Below are positions 24,859 to 38,718 of a stretch of 64,000 nt of DNA, piece by piece. Origin of the DNA: Erigeron canadensis (taxonomy: Eukaryota; Streptophyta; Magnoliopsida; Asterales; Asteraceae); assembly GCF_010389155.1 (NCBI RefSeq), contig NC_057764.1:18476001-18540000 (forward strand), written 5' to 3'. How positions within the stretch are numbered: the stretch's first letter is position 1; every line of letters starts with the position of its first letter. The position numbers and the translations under genes are program-made. Below the pieces are notes generated by a model, which saw only the letters and a program-made list of their open reading frames with translations, made no database searches and was not told the origin of the DNA.

Positions 24859-26235
24859 GAGTTAATTGCAGGATTCGTCCATGTGGTTTACCTATTTTTG
24901 TAGTTTACATCCCTGTTAAGTTTTTTTAAACAAATCCGTCCAAACTTGTCATATTTTTTGCAAGTTACGTCCTTGTGGCTAACAACGTTATTATTTAGCC
25001 GTTAAGTCGACGCACGTGAGGGCAGTTTTGTAATCTGTCACCCACAAACAACTTTGTAATTGCACGATTCGTCCCTGTGGTTTGTCCATTATAGTGGTTT
25101 ACATCCTTACTCAAGAATTTTTGTGGAATAGATCCAAAGTATGCAAATTTGTTGCATGTTCCATCCTTGTGGTTGATGTAGTCAATTTTTTTCTGTTAAA
25201 TGGAATCACGTGTCACACATGTGAATGTATTTTCGTACATTCTCCCCAATCTTATACCTATTCTTTTTATCTTTCTTACTTCTTATGGCTCCACCAAAAT
25301 CAATTCAATTTTTCTTTCCTTGTTATTTTTACCTATTTTTCACAAATTATCAAATTCTTCTTTATTCAATTTTCTTCTCATCCAATTATTTTTAAAATTA
25401 ATTCTTGTAATATTTAGGTTGTTAAGGCTCGAACAAAAAGTAACTGCATATTAATACATATCCACGTATAAAGCCAGAAGGCCCATAATCTTATAAATTA
25501 TATATATACAAGGTATATATGTTAATATGTATGTGTAAATTCGTAAAATCCCATAAGTGTGTGTGTGTGTGTATATATATATATGTAAACAACATACAAA
25601 GTAGTTGTTCGGGTAATAGAGACGCATCAATCAGTGGCGGTCCGCGACTGAGTTTCAGAACAGCTTGGTTTGTGGTTTGTGGTGGTGGTAATGGTGAGAG
25701 CTTGGCGGTGGTTGGTTCCAATGGGGAAGCTCATCAATGCAGATTTTGCATTTTTAACCAACCCATTAATAGGTTTGCTTAGTTGTATACTTTAAACGTT
25801 GTTTAAATCCACCGTCAAAAAATCAATGACAGTTTGCAAATTTTTGAAAAACCCATCAAACTTTTTATGGCACATGATCCCATTTAACGTAAAAAATTTG
25901 ACGACATCAACCACAGGGATGGAACATGCAACAAATTTGCGTACTTTGGATCTATTCCACGAAAATTCTTGAGTAGGGATGTAAACCACTAAAATGGACA
26001 AACCAAAGGGACAAATCGTGCAATTACAAAGTTGTTTGTTGGTGGCAGATTACAAAACTGCCATCACGTGCAGCTCACGTATGTGGACTTAACGGCTAAA
26101 TAATAATGTTGTTAGCCACATGGACGTAACTTGCAAAGAATATGACAAGTTTGGACGGATTTATTTAAAAAAACTTAACAGGGATGTAAACCACAAAAAT
26201 GGGTAAACCACATGGACGAATCCTGCAATTAACTC
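24859..26235. mobile_element. Non-autonomous Mutator-type (MULE) element 2, ~360-bp arms
   Basis: Inverted arms of about 360 bp (24859-25215 and 25868-26235) begin GAGTTAATTGCAGGATTCGT. Flanks are runs of T (at least 9 on each side), consistent with a 9-bp duplication of T, though a homopolymer cannot prove it. Each arm contains a second copy of the terminal motif (GCACGATTCGTCCCTGTGG, near 25060), as if the end had been duplicated. The ~650-bp interior carries a GT/AT microsatellite (25557-25585) and no transposase. Confidence 0.8.
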
Positions 26236-26245
26236 TTTTTTTTTT

Positions 26246-27333
26246 CCTTCTAATTACCAGTTAAATAAAGGGTGACCAAGTGCCAGAGATTGATGTTTTT
26301 GGAGCAGTTAATTCTTAGAGTAGTGGTTTCTGAATTTGTTGTAAATTGTTGCAGAAATAATTATTAAGTCCAACAGATGATCCTCAATGGTATTGGGCAG
26401 AAAAACCAAGGCTGGTTTGCTTCAATCTTGCGACAACATATGCCATTTACACAAGCCCTAACAAGTGTGCCCTTTGCAATTCCTTATCCGGGTTTAACTA
26501 TGAATATGGTGTAATGGTGTATGATAACCGCTAGATTACAAGTACACTCAACGAGTTACTCTTTTAGTCGCATCTCCCTGCTATTTGGTTGTCGTCACAA
26601 CTCACAAGGATGCTTGTTGATTATATGCAATATAGATTGAAATAGTCGAATAAAAACGACCAGATCCAGGAACTAAATGGAGACATTGTAACCGGTTCAA
26701 AAAACAGGAAACGTCCCTTTAGAATGTGTCGTATATATGTTCTTGAGCACATCTTGGATCTAGTTATAAGGTTCGCTACACAGATGCTGCTTTGTGATGT
26801 TGATGCTTTTTTGCAACCTAATTTATCAAACAGATAGTGATTTTTACTAATGTTTCATGTCTACATTTTTCATATATTGTAACCACTTACCAACAATCAT
26901 ACACCAATTCATGATATCTTGATTGAATACCAGAAGCATCCCATTAAAGAACACATCAAATTTGAATACAGATCAATAAGTCATATAATAATGAAAAATG
27001 AAATGCAAGGAATAATGGAAATGTTTTTCATTATATAGTTCAATAGAATACAATGCAACAGCTAGCATATCTGTAGCTCAGGTAAAACTATAGCTGTAAA
27101 CTAAAGCCGGGCAGGGAAATCATACATTTTCCAGTTATTTGCAGTAAATATTTCACAACAAAGATTTTAACACGTTGCCGAAACAAAAATGGATCAACTA
27201 AATATGTATCAAACCAAAACAAAAATGGTCGTCCTCAGCAAAGTTAAGAGGACCAAAAGGCAATATCTGCCATTATGAAAATCAGGAAATTAGGGACTTA
27301 TATTATATATTTTGTGGAAACGAGGAAATCAGA
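26246..27333. other. Spacer downstream of the NDB2-like gene
   Basis: No gene I can name. Around 26360-26510 the plus strand reads as a short codon-like stretch (DDPQWYWAEKPRLVCFNLA) after a splice-acceptor-like TTGTTGCAG, which may be a relic exon of an unrecognised gene. The right part includes the 3' UTR of the NDB2-like gene. Confidence 0.4.
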
Positions 27334-30300
27334 TCATATTTGACTTGAATCCCTCCCGAAGATGAAACGCCGCATCCAGTCTGACACCACCAATGACCTT
27401 GTACGCCAACTCACTTGCTTGCTGTTCCAGGACAAAATTTTTTTTAAAAAAAACACTTAAAACTTCTGACAACATTTCCTATCATGCATTATGCGGGGCA
27501 GAGTGGGTTGGGAAGAGAGAACAGAGGGGTTACCTTGCATACACAGAGTACCAAAGCCATTGAGAGCTGTGGCCAATAGATACCCAATCACCTGGGAGTT
27601 GTGCAGCCGTTTGCTCTCCTCCTAATGGAGCAAATTGACCAAGATGCTTGTACCTATATATAAATCCGAGTTCACATTAACTTTTAAGAGGAAAATATGG
27701 CAAATAGTGGACCTACAAATTTTAAGCCAGTGATCCGTTTCATAAAACTGTGCACAACGTCGACGGGAAAGTAAACATCAAACACCAAAGTTACTTTCAA
27801 ACCTACAATTTTATTTGTTAAAAAATTCATGTGATTCCTTTTTCCAAGGTAATATTTTCATTCCTTCGGAAATGTAAAAAAGAGATTGGGCGTGATAGTT
27901 TGAGAATATCATATACTTGCTCCAAAATGACTACTCTATCCTTCTAATGATTCTTAGCTCGTGAGGGACGTCTAAAACTATTAGTACTAATAATTACCTA
28001 AAGAATGACAGAAGATTGCCTTTTTTTTGGGTGGGGTGGGGGGGTAGTTTACCTGAAGGGGCGGAATCTATGTCGACCTGACTCTCTAAAACGCAGAGGA
28101 CCTTCAGGTTTATTGGTGCACTCTTCCATGCGGTTGAAACAATCAGCAAGATACGAACCTTGTTGTGCAGCAACCTGTAAAATAGTTGCATACATGGTTG
28201 TAAATCTCAGTTATCTCGGCCGATATATCCCCGATATATCGCTTATCGGTGGTCGACCGAGATGATATATTCCCGATAAATCCGATATGTCTTCGATATA
28301 TCCCCGATATATCGCTTATCGGTGGTCGACAGAGACGATACCGAAAAGCGATATGTACAACCTTGGTTGCATATACACATAAGATAACTAAAAAAGATGA
28401 TATATATAAAAGGTGAATCTAATGTTTAACACCTGAGCTGTTGCTGGAAGATTCTTCATCTGAGAATCTACTTGAGATAAAGCTGATTTGAATTCTTCAA
28501 CATTCAGTTCAATGGATTCTTTTACAACATCTCCCTTGGATTCCTTGAGTAGATCAACGAGACTGCTCATCTGTTTATTGTTCAAATAAAGTTGTACCTG
28601 AGGATATCTGTCACAGATGTCATCAAGTGCTTCTTGAAATTCTTTTACTGTAAGCGTTCCAGAGTTATCTTTGTCCGCCTTTTTAAATATAGCTGAAATA
28701 TCCTCCTGGAGAACCATAAATGAACAATAGTTGAACATATATTAGCCTTTTGAATGGTAATAAAGTGTTTAGCAGATTTACTTGTAATTTGTAAACGTAC
28801 CATGACTTTACGTTGATTAATTGTGGCACAATCCCCAAGGGCATATATACTGTTGGTCCCTTCAACTCGAAGCCATTCATCAGTAGCTAATACACGCCTA
28901 TTTGCCTATATGGGAAGAACAAATCTTGTCACTAAGTTATAAGAGGTGGAAATTTTAAGTAATGGTTAATCCCTAACAGGTTAATTGGGTATAATAAAAA
29001 AATGTTGGCTAAAAAGGAAATGGTCAAATGGGTAAAAGTCGTCCAAAATGTATTTTTAAAATGAATAAAACTGCCAGATCATCGCTGTAAAATGATTAGA
29101 TATTAACTGAAATAATATGATGTTTTGTTTGTAATCAAATCTGACACTAATCATAAAAGGTTATGCAGTGAACATTTTAGACAAAAAGTATTTCGGCCAG
29201 CCCACTCCGCCCCAGGCCATACCAATAATTATGAACTATAACCCTACTCAACTTGGTATTGCGTTACAAAAACAAATTTTGCGTTTTCAAAACTTTTGAA
29301 AAAGCATGTATGTATATGCTTCTCCAAAACTGCGTTTCCTAGCAGATAATCACTTTTCTATACAAACACTTTTTTAGATTATTTGCGTTTTACAAACGTA
29401 TTAATCAAATGATCAATTCAAAAAGTAATTTCAAACACCCTCTTGGAACCACTGCCCAATCTAGCCAGTTTGCCAACTATAAGATAATAATTAAGCTACT
29501 GTCAAAAGACCAGACATTTGAACAGGAGAAAACCTGGGAAGGAAACAGAAATACCTGGCCAATCTGCTTCATGAAATCCATTACAACAGGACGGGTAGCA
29601 ATTCCCGTTGACCAGACTGCCATTCCATAGGGTATAGTCGAAATCTCCCCAGTTTTAATCACTTTGGTTGACATTTCTTTATCCGATACTTTCACAACCA
29701 TCTCCCCTGTTCTCAAATCTATGCCATCTCTGTGGAACTTCTGTTCTGCAAAAGCGGTGATTCGTTTGTCAAACCTGCACAACACAAGAAGCCAATTGTA
29801 TAAGGCTTACGTGTAACAAAACGGTAAAGGTAATCTTGGTTGTCTTGAACCTGAATAAAAGCTTACATGTTCAATATATGGTCGGTTGCCTCAAGAAGCG
29901 TTATTTTAACCAAATCTTTAACGGATGGATATAGCTTCACCAAGTCCTCTGATACAAAATCGTGAAGCTCAGCTGCAAACTCCACTCCGGTTGGACCACC
30001 ACCAACAACAACAAACTGAAGAACCCTTTTCTTCTCCTCAACACTTAAATTAGGTAAGCTCGCCTTCTCAAAGCAGTCTATCACTGTCCTGCGAATTTTT
30101 TGAGCATCTTCAACTTCCTGAAATATAGGAGCAGTGAATTAACTAGAAATAACCATAAAGACACTTGATTATAAAACAAAAAATCTAAGAGTTAGTACCT
30201 TCAAGTAGTGGCAGTTTTCTTCTACACCAGGAGTGTTAAACGTATTAACACGAGCTCCCATTGCAACTACCAGGTAATCATAATCTACAGCAAATTCTTC

Positions 30301-33300
30301 CTTATCTCCTTGACTTGTACGGCAGTAAACTTTCTTATTTTTTGCATCAATCCTATAACATTCAGCTTCCCAGTAATTAACATCTACATTCTTCTGTTAA
30401 AGATCAAACACACATTGGTCAGCAACTTAACTTTAAGAACTATAGCTTGGAAGAAGTCCCCACAAATAGGAAAAAACCAGGACACAACATATCAAAAGTT
30501 GTGTGTCAAAACTCAAAATAACAGCAGATAAGCTTCTGGATTTTTATAAAATAAACGGTAGAACACGTTTGTCATTATTTGGAAAAAAAAAATGATCTTT
30601 GACAAAACATGAAATCATTCCATCAGAAGTTCAGATGTACTAGGAATATTCAACGGCTGGGATAATTTTTTTCCGTACTAGAATAATTAAAAGATATAAA
30701 CAATATTAATTACCTTCTTAACTATGTTACGAATGGGTTCAACAACACTACGAGCTTCCACTGTACCAACTGTTACACTTGGTAGTAATGGCGTGAATGC
30801 AAAGTAATTCCTTGGAGATATCACCTGAACTTCATACGAGGGATTTTTCAAATTTTTCAAGAAACTTGTTCCAGCCCAACCAGTTCCTAAAACCACCACC
30901 CTCTTTTTCTGACTGTCTGCAACAGGTAAATCATCAATCTTTGCACCAGTTTGTGTATTCGCCTCGGAATAAGCCACAAGACCCCCACCACTGCACAGTT
31001 ATGTTATATAAATAAGTAGTAGTTGATAAAGCCATACGGATGCCATGTATTAAGAAGAAAAGCATTGAACAGTAGTAGCAGAGACAAAGCCAGGAATTTC
31101 AGTGTGCTGAAACTAAAATTGGTAATCTTGGTATATAAAATCAGTGAGTTCATAACTATAATATGCTTTAGTCACTATAATTACACTAAAATTTTCTCAT
31201 ATTAAAAAAATTAATCCGACCCCGCTCCGTAGAAGTTAGTTCCATTCCTGATGGTAGTTATTGTATACATGATCTCATCTTAAGATCGATAGAATATAAA
31301 AACTGTGTTACCCGTGTAAACTGGAAATTCACTTGAGCAAATATGAAAGTAAAGAATGCTAAGTAGGAATTATGTTTATTCATTTAATGAAGCATGAGTA
31401 ATGATAAGATGGTCTGTAATCACGTTCTTTCATTTCATGGATTATGAGTCCCTCTATCAGCACTATCAGGAGTACATTTCAGAGCAGATTGCAATGACTC
31501 ATGATTTGACAACTCTTTACAATAATACTTTTGTTGTTTCAGTTCACGTTTTCTCCACCCTCAAAGTAGTCTCCTTCATAGAAATGTGCCATAAAGTTTT
31601 ACTCTTAAATTTTTTAAATGGTAACTACTTGAGTACACTCGTCTCGGTTAGGACTTCAATCCACAACCTTTTGTTTTGCACCTGGTAGGCCATCTCTAAT
31701 ACCGCTATGCCATAAGCATGATGGTTTTATGAGACCTATAATTTAGCTGTATATTAAATGGCCACTGATTTGTGTTAAAGGGTAAAGGACCACAGAGCCC
31801 AAGAAACTAAGAAAGAATAGCGACCAATACCACAGGAACTACTTTGAAAGAAGCGGCAGGGAAAAAGGACGAAGCGAAAGACATGATGATGATGGGCTCT
31901 GATACGGATCAAGAGAATAAGTGGGCTGGGCCGCTGATACGGATCAAAAGGCTCATTGGGTTGGGCTGAAAGAAGAACAGGACACTTAATGATAATATTA
32001 TTATTTGTTATAGTTGTTATTATTTTTAGTGACTTGTGCACCAAGTTAGGGTAGATCTCAGCTTGGTTAAGGCCATTAGGCCACCGTTTTGTGTAGGAAG
32101 ATTATTATTAATTGTTCTTAGGAACTAGGGCTGCTGGGGCATTAATCGAAAAATCTATCAATTTTCTTATTCTTTCTTTATTTTCTCGTTTGATACACAT
32201 CAGGCTCATCCATAATCTTGATTTTAGCAGGTCAACATGAAGGATATATCCGTTCACATTGCCTCTATTTTCAACTTAAAATCAACCTCAACATTTGTGT
32301 GCACATGAAATGTGACAGGTGGTAAACATGGTTTACTGGTTCTACTTACGATTTGAATAAATTCACATGAGCAATTAGTCTTGCAAATATGCAGATCAAC
32401 TATTAACGTTTTTGGTGTAAATCGACTCGACTTGTAAGAGTCGACTCGTAACGCGTAAGACTATAAGAGTTTAACAACATATGCTCCCACTAAGGTAAGT
32501 ATAAAAACCTAGGATCAGTAACCTTGCTGATATGTTTTGATGAGTTGTGGTTACATAAATTTATCTTGTGCAACCCGTCTATATGAATAATGTATTGCGT
32601 CCTCGTACTACCCTTTTTTATTTTACACACACATACATTTTTACATAGCAAGTTCTGTCAGTAGTCCCAAAAGTATATTAAAAAAAAAAACACAGACCGA
32701 TGTTTTCTCTATCTGCAGAAACCATGATAATGAATTAATGATGCAGACAGAAAGAGATGTCATAGACACAGATCATGATCTACATCACCTAATAAATCCA
32801 GTAAAAATCTAGATCTCATAAAGAAGGCATGCTTGACTGACTCAAACATGTAATTTAATTTCGGTGGTTGAACAATCTTTTGTGTATAAATGTGTGATTA
32901 TGTGAATGTTGAAAAATATTCCAATATGTGAAAGCATTTCCACTAATAATACCTGTTACACATCATTAATTTTCCATACAAAAAGCGGACAGACGGTTTC
33001 AATAAGGGACCCACCTACTGCTACAACTTTGCATAGTACAGTTGGTTAGTGTTTTCTTCCGCTGCTATATAACTAAGTTTATTCTTTTCTAACATTTATC
33101 TCAAGATTTAGAAAGGTTGGAATTCTGGCAACCCCAACCATCCCACCTCTAGCCTCTAGGCCCATCACATGATATGTAAATCAAGCTCACCTAGTGACCC
33201 GCTCAGAAACAACTGGCTTCTAATAAATCAGATTCCAACGGAACCAAGTAGACTGCATGCTAGAGGAAAATCCATATCAAAAACAGCAGACTTCTTAAGA

Positions 33301-33920
33301 ATCAGATTCCACCAGTGCCAACTAGACTACATGCTCGAGACAAATCCATAATGGACGTTTTCACCCTATTTTATTACATACTAACACCGGATGACTGCTA
33401 TATTGTTAGATGTTGCAACGAAAACATATATATAAATAAGGATAATGATATATCCTTCTGAATTATCAGCCTAATAGTCTTTCTAGCAACTTGATCATGA
33501 CACTTGGTAAAATCAAAAGATGAAATTACGAGAGATAATTAGAGGATTACACTTGTCATGTAATCAAATTGTTTGGAGGATTATAGGCTGATTTTTAAGG
33601 AGGACATATCATTTTAGAAAAATAAACATCGAGTTAATTCCAAACACCTAGCGATTCACGATCCAAATCAAATCCAATTTTCACTATAATATAGACCTAG
33701 TTAACTTTATCAATAACAGCACACAATAATTTGATATCGAAGGTCAATCACATATAATTTTCCATAAGTTTAAGCAAAGCAAGAATCAAATCATAATTAA
33801 TATAATAATTAAGCTGAAGTATAATGAATACCTGACGGCGAAAACAACTAGAAATCTGGAGAACAAAGGATTATCACGGAATGTTCTGGAATACTTTTCA
33901 TAGAAATTCAAATTCCTCAT
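27334..33920 (-). CDS. NDB2: External alternative NAD(P)H dehydrogenase, NDB2-like, 10 exons
   Basis: A type II NAD(P)H:ubiquinone oxidoreductase on the outer face of the mitochondrial inner membrane that passes electrons from cytosolic NAD(P)H to ubiquinone without pumping protons; NDB-type enzymes carry an EF-hand and respond to calcium. Exons: 33832-33920, 30714-30990, 30199-30393, 29867-30117, 29555-29774, 28801-28905, 28433-28705, 28053-28174, 27534-27653, 27334-27421. All junctions are GT..AG and the sum is 579 aa plus stop, as in Arabidopsis NDB2 (about 580). Signatures: VVVLGTGWAGTSFLKNL and VVVGGGPTGVEFAAELHDF (two Rossmann folds), ALGDCA, the EF-hand DKDNSGTLTVKE (exon 7), LGQFAPLGGEQTAAQLPGDW, and the C-terminal FIFGRDSS. 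Exon 1 encodes the N-terminal targeting segment. Intron 1 is 2.8 kb. A GT donor at about 34068 suggests a 5'-UTR intron. The frame is intact. NDB2 rather than NDB1 by overall wording (YSEAN, SIGHSSQW). Confidence 0.96.
28215..28340. repeat. Short duplicated CGATATATC repeat in an NDB2 intron
   Basis: ATATCGCTTATCGGTGGTCG and its surroundings occur twice about 75 bases apart inside the intron between exons 8 and 7, among palindromic GATATATC/CCCGATA phrases. Confidence 0.75.
30991..33831. other. NDB2 intron 1 contents
   Basis: A 2841-bp intron. It holds a fragment at about 32410-32472 (GACTCG..GTAAGAGTCGACTCG) shared with the element at 59640-60125, a diverged ~70-bp tandem pair at 33225-33352 (AATCAGATTCCA), and a MITE at 33437-33612. 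No internal gene recognised. Confidence 0.6.
33437..33612. mobile_element. MITE-like inverted repeat in NDB2 intron 1
   Basis: The left arm (AATGATATATCCTTCTGAAT..CAGCCTAATAGTC) and right arm (..GGATTATAGGCTGA..GGACATATCATT) are imperfect complements. The AGGATTATAGGCT core resembles the MITE at 55130-55303, so both may belong to one family. Confidence 0.6.
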
Positions 33921-34912
33921 TTCAGCCTATCTATCTTCAAAGCCTTAAGTCAAATATCTAACAATTCCAGATCTTAATTAGATATACACGATCAATTCAG
34001 ATGTATATATAACATATATACAGACACACAAAATATATGTATATGTATGTGTGTATATAACTTTACCTTTAAGAGCGAGAGCAAACAGAGAGTTTTTGCT
34101 GTAATTGTACTTCTTAACAACTATTCTTCCGATTTAATCGGAAACAGGTGAATATTCGAGGGAGTGACGTGGAGATTTCGACACGTGGATATTCGGTAGA
34201 GCTGAGCGGAAATATAGGGCGTTTGATTTGATTTTGATCTCTCTGGAAGCAAGGAAGGATTGAGGTGGTCAATAATTAGACGCTATATAGAACGTGCCAC
34301 GTGGTCAGCGCCTGTACTTAATTATTTTCACGTTCTAGTCTTTGTCTTCAAACAACAAAATTAGGAGAAACTGTCCCCGACCACACTTTCATTATAATTT
34401 GTTCAAAATTTTGGCATGTTTGTTAGTGATGAATTATATATTGTCATAACCTCATAAAAATTACTAATGTCTAGGATTCTATTGTTGTGTGAATTTTCAG
34501 ATGCATGAGAAAGTTGCTATATTTAAAAAGCAGTAGCGTAATGCCAGCACGGTGCAACAGTGAGATGGTAAGACGGATGTACTCATTAAATAGTTAGGGG
34601 CAAATGACCCCTATGACTCAATACTTGATAGCAAAATTTACATCTAGTAAAAAAAGATTTACATGCTTAATTACATGGTTGCCCCTGACTTAAAATTGTG
34701 TGTCTTCGAGCAACTAGAACTTTATAAGTAGTACCAATAACCAAGTAATTTGTCAAGCCATTAATTAACTATATGAAACACAAAACAATATTTGTTTTAT
34801 GTAGTAAGCCATGTGGGATAATCTACTACCTCTATTTGAATCATTCAATTATTTTCTTATATGATGCTCTTTATAACTTCTTACGGTGGAGTAAATACTA
34901 TTGACCATTATA
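33921..34912. other. Upstream region of the NDB2-like gene
   Basis: Includes the presumed 5' UTR (with a possible intron whose donor is near 34068) and promoter, on the minus strand. An ACGTGG-type core (CCACGTGG near 34298) and CACGTGGA (near 34181) are G-box-like; function not shown. No other gene seen up to the MULE at 34913. Confidence 0.45.
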
Positions 34913-36185
34913 GGGATTAGTGTCTAGCGATGTAATGAACTATTCCTGATTGTTTATGTTATGTAATGATCTACTTTTATGTTTATGTAATGTAATGAAC
35001 TTGTTATTTTGTCTAACCGATGTAAGCCACCGAGTAACTGCCTACGTGTAATAGGTTGGTGCCACGTAACGCCATGTCACATGCCACGTATGTTACATAC
35101 AATAGACATTAAGCCATAGTTCATTACATTTATAGGATTCCGGTGGATTTCATACTCCGGGTATCTTCTCCGACAAATTCCGAACAAATTTGGTAACTCC
35201 ATGTTTTTCGGCGATTTACCAAAAGATTGGTCATGATTTAGTCATATAACAAAAACATTTCCAATTAAAAGTTTAAAATTAAATTGGGAAATGATGATAA
35301 AATCCATTAAAAAGTCGTATAGCATGAGCACTGGTTAATGGTTATCAATACCAGCTTTCAAGTATACACACACATTTTCATTTCAATACAACACTTTGTC
35401 ACTTAACACAACCACCAAAATTATCAATCCAGTTACCTTTTCATTTCATTTTTAATGGTGAAATCCAATCAGTTACGTCAAGCATCCTACGGATCAATCA
35501 ATCAATTAGTTAACACTTATCTTTTCTTCCACAATCTAATACGTACTTGCCATCTTCTACATCAATCAATCAGTAAGAAAGTCTGTTAGGTGTCACAATC
35601 GGATCTAACACCAGATCGTAGTTGGATGATGACGATTGCATATCATCGCCACTATACAACCAGTCAACCACTACCACCGCTGTGATCGATTCAACACCAG
35701 ATCTGGGGCACATCTTCGTTGATCGAAAACTTTGTCGGAAGTTGGATGATGATCGTTACGGCGTTACATATTATCACCGCTATACAACCACTGCCACCGT
35801 TTAAACATCATATTTGAGCACATCTCCGGTGATCGGAAACTCTGCCGGAAATGGAAGGCAATATGAGAGAAAAATGCGGAGAGATTATATATATATATAT
35901 ATATATTTATATCCGGTGATGGTTACATTCTTGTAATCTTGTAATCTCGTATACCATATTTTCTGTGGGTGAAATAAAATCTTTTAATTATTTAAGCATA
36001 AATATATGAGTAAGCAGCCACATCATACATAAAAATAGATAGTTAACCGGCTACCTATTCAAGCGGTCATCCGCTACATTACTTAGCAAAATAACGAGTT
36101 CATTACATATCATAGACATCTAAGAAGATAATTGCATAACATAAACAATCAAGAATAATTCATTACATCGTTAGATATTAATCCC
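34913..36185. mobile_element. Non-autonomous Mutator-type (MULE) element 3
   Basis: Imperfect inverted arms of about 135-145 bp: left GGGATTAGTGTCTAGCGATG, right end complementary (CATCGTTAGATATTAATCCC). The flanks ACCATTATA (34904-34912) and ATCATTATA (36186-36194) are a 9-bp duplication with one mismatch. The interior (35600-35850) has two related GC-richer blocks with GATGATGACGAT and CACCGCTATACAACC and no transposase. Confidence 0.75.
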
Positions 36186-36194
36186 ATCATTATA

Positions 36195-38718
36195 TCAAAA
36201 CCAATGTTATGCATTATATATGTACATGTATATACTTCATACTAGTTATATTTCACTCAATATATTTTAATCAACTAAATAAGCATAGATATTAAATATG
36301 GCTTAGTTTAGGTTAACTTTCATTGAAAATCTTTAAAATAGAGTTTATACTAACATAAAAAATTTAAACATAGGTTAAAATGAAACCAACATTTTTTATG
36401 TGACTTGGTTTGTTCAACAAGCTTATTTAAAGCTAACAAGTTATTTTTATTGTTTGAATTACACACACACAAAAAAATGTTTAACTGAGATGAATATAGT
36501 TTAATCCAGCACTTTTGTTACCATTTTACTAACAAACAAATTTAAAAAGTTGATAAGTAGACAACACCTTTATTAGTTCACTTGACCCGACCTGTTGTGA
36601 TGTATGAAAGGCTACAAGATTCAACCGAGTATTGAAATACCTTAGTACCCTACCCCCAATAACCGATTTTTCTGGATCCGCCTCTTGTGGGGATGATACA
36701 TCATAGAGTGTGATAAGTTATAGGAGGTGATCGATCATAGGGGGTGATAAGTCATAAGAGTGATTGGTGATGGGGTGATCTACCTGACGGGCTTGCCCCT
36801 TAGTCGTACAAGTTCCGCCCTCGGATTTAAAAATTCGTCGAAAGTATATCGAATTACATCTCTAATGGAAGAGCATTAAATTTTAAGAACACTCATATAA
36901 TTTTTTTTTTATAATTTATCGATTTACGATTTTTGAGATAAAACATTTTAAATAAATTAAAGGGATAAAATGATTTATGTAAGAGAGAGATGTTAATAAG
37001 TGATTAAGATTTAGAGGTATTATAGGTATATATTAGTTGATGATATTCCAACTAATAAATAAATGAGAGGGGTAATTTGAATAGATTAAGTTCTTTTTTG
37101 AAAAAATAAGAGAAGTTAAATGATTTATAAGGTGGTACAGATATAGATATATAAATAAAAGTTTATAAATACATCTTCATGTTAATCAAAATATTTTATT
37201 AAATATTACTTTTTCTTGTTATCATTTTAACTTTTTTTCTTAATTGGTTCACATCATATATCACATATATCTATAAAGTTTTATTTGTATGTTGTTTGTA
37301 ACTTACCATTTTTCTTTCTAAAATCTGTGATGAAAAACTATATACCCGCTGAGGTTTTTTAATTTATTTTATTTTCCAAAGTATGTTAACTTTTAAGTTG
37401 ATGACTATATACAATCAGAATTAGTATTAGTATATTGGTTGTTTGGGTAAATCTATGATGTTTGTCTAAGCTTTTGAATAGCATTTTTAGCCATTATACG
37501 AGTAACAAGTATCAATGTCACATTGGTATTTAATTCTGTATTCCATGAGGTATGAAGTGTGACCTCATATATTTAAACATCACATAACGAGTTATTTAAA
37601 CATCACATATGAAGTGTGACCTCATATATATATATATATATATTATATTTGTTGTGAATGGAAAAAAACTGTTGTAGATATATCACTTCTCATATAAAGA
37701 GAAACTCGATTAAAACAAGTATACATCTCGATAAAAAAAAAAACACATAAAGTATTACGAGGCTTAGATACAAACACTCTGGTTGAACCTTTTACTTATC
37801 TATATCCTCATCGCTCAAATGAGTTAGTTTTGCCTTTTCGAATGTAACATCCCAAATTTTTAAGTCTCATTAACTTTGACATTAGTTACTAATGGAGTAC
37901 TTTACATTGCAACTTACTCGACATATACTATGACATGTTATGCCTTTCATGTTGATTAATTAGGATGTTATTCTCAAAAAATTATCATGGTGGAATATGA
38001 CCGATTTGTTTAATTGAGGGGGTCAAGTTCAGTCAATATAACCCTTAACCGTTATGTCAGCCGTTGAAAAATGAAATTCCTTATGTCAAAATTAGGCTAA
38101 GGTCTTATCTAGTGAGTTTGTAAACTTTTATTGATTATTGCATAAAATAAGCATATTTGGAATTGATTTGCTTCTATTTTACGTAAATACCGATTAGTCT
38201 ATGATATTAATAATCACGTACAAGCTGATAAGGGCAAAGTTTTAACTTAATAAAAATAAGGGGTTTGCTCCTTTAGGGCTGTATTTAAGATGCATAAATT
38301 GTTTGTACATTTACCATGAATATCAAGGGGCGGACTTTTAAGTAGGAAGGTACAAATTTTTGTATGCACGTTAGCATTTCCCTAAAAATAATGTATTGGC
38401 TGTTAAAAAAATAAATAAAAAGAATGTATTAAACTTAAGAATGGATTACATTCAGGAAAATGTCAAAATGTCAAAGTCACAAGGATTTTGGTAAACTAAT
38501 TAATCTCAGATGGACTATGAAGATGTAAATGAAACGAAAGCCGTCATGCTAAAATATAATGACTTTTGCCCAAGATGCTTCATATTTATAAACCTTTATA
38601 ATTAATAACTAGAAAAACAAAGTATATATAATAGTTCAAAACTTTTGAAAGTACGTAACTGGTGCCAAAACTGTACCTATACCAGCTACTAGCTCATGTT
38701 TGATTATATATTAAAATT
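36195..38718. other. Intergenic, AT-rich
   Basis: No gene supported. A 45-bp phrase (CATCACATATGAAGTGTGAC) is doubled near 37545-37640 beside a TA microsatellite. A TGTAACATCCC phrase at about 37855 could be the edge of a decayed LTR. The last part is the 3' flank of the minus-strand gene at 38719. Confidence 0.45.

Noticed and set aside
26360..26510. MLO-like exon
   Set aside because: A faint resemblance over a few residues (DD..W....PRL) does not extend to flanking family motifs; left as an unidentified possible relic.
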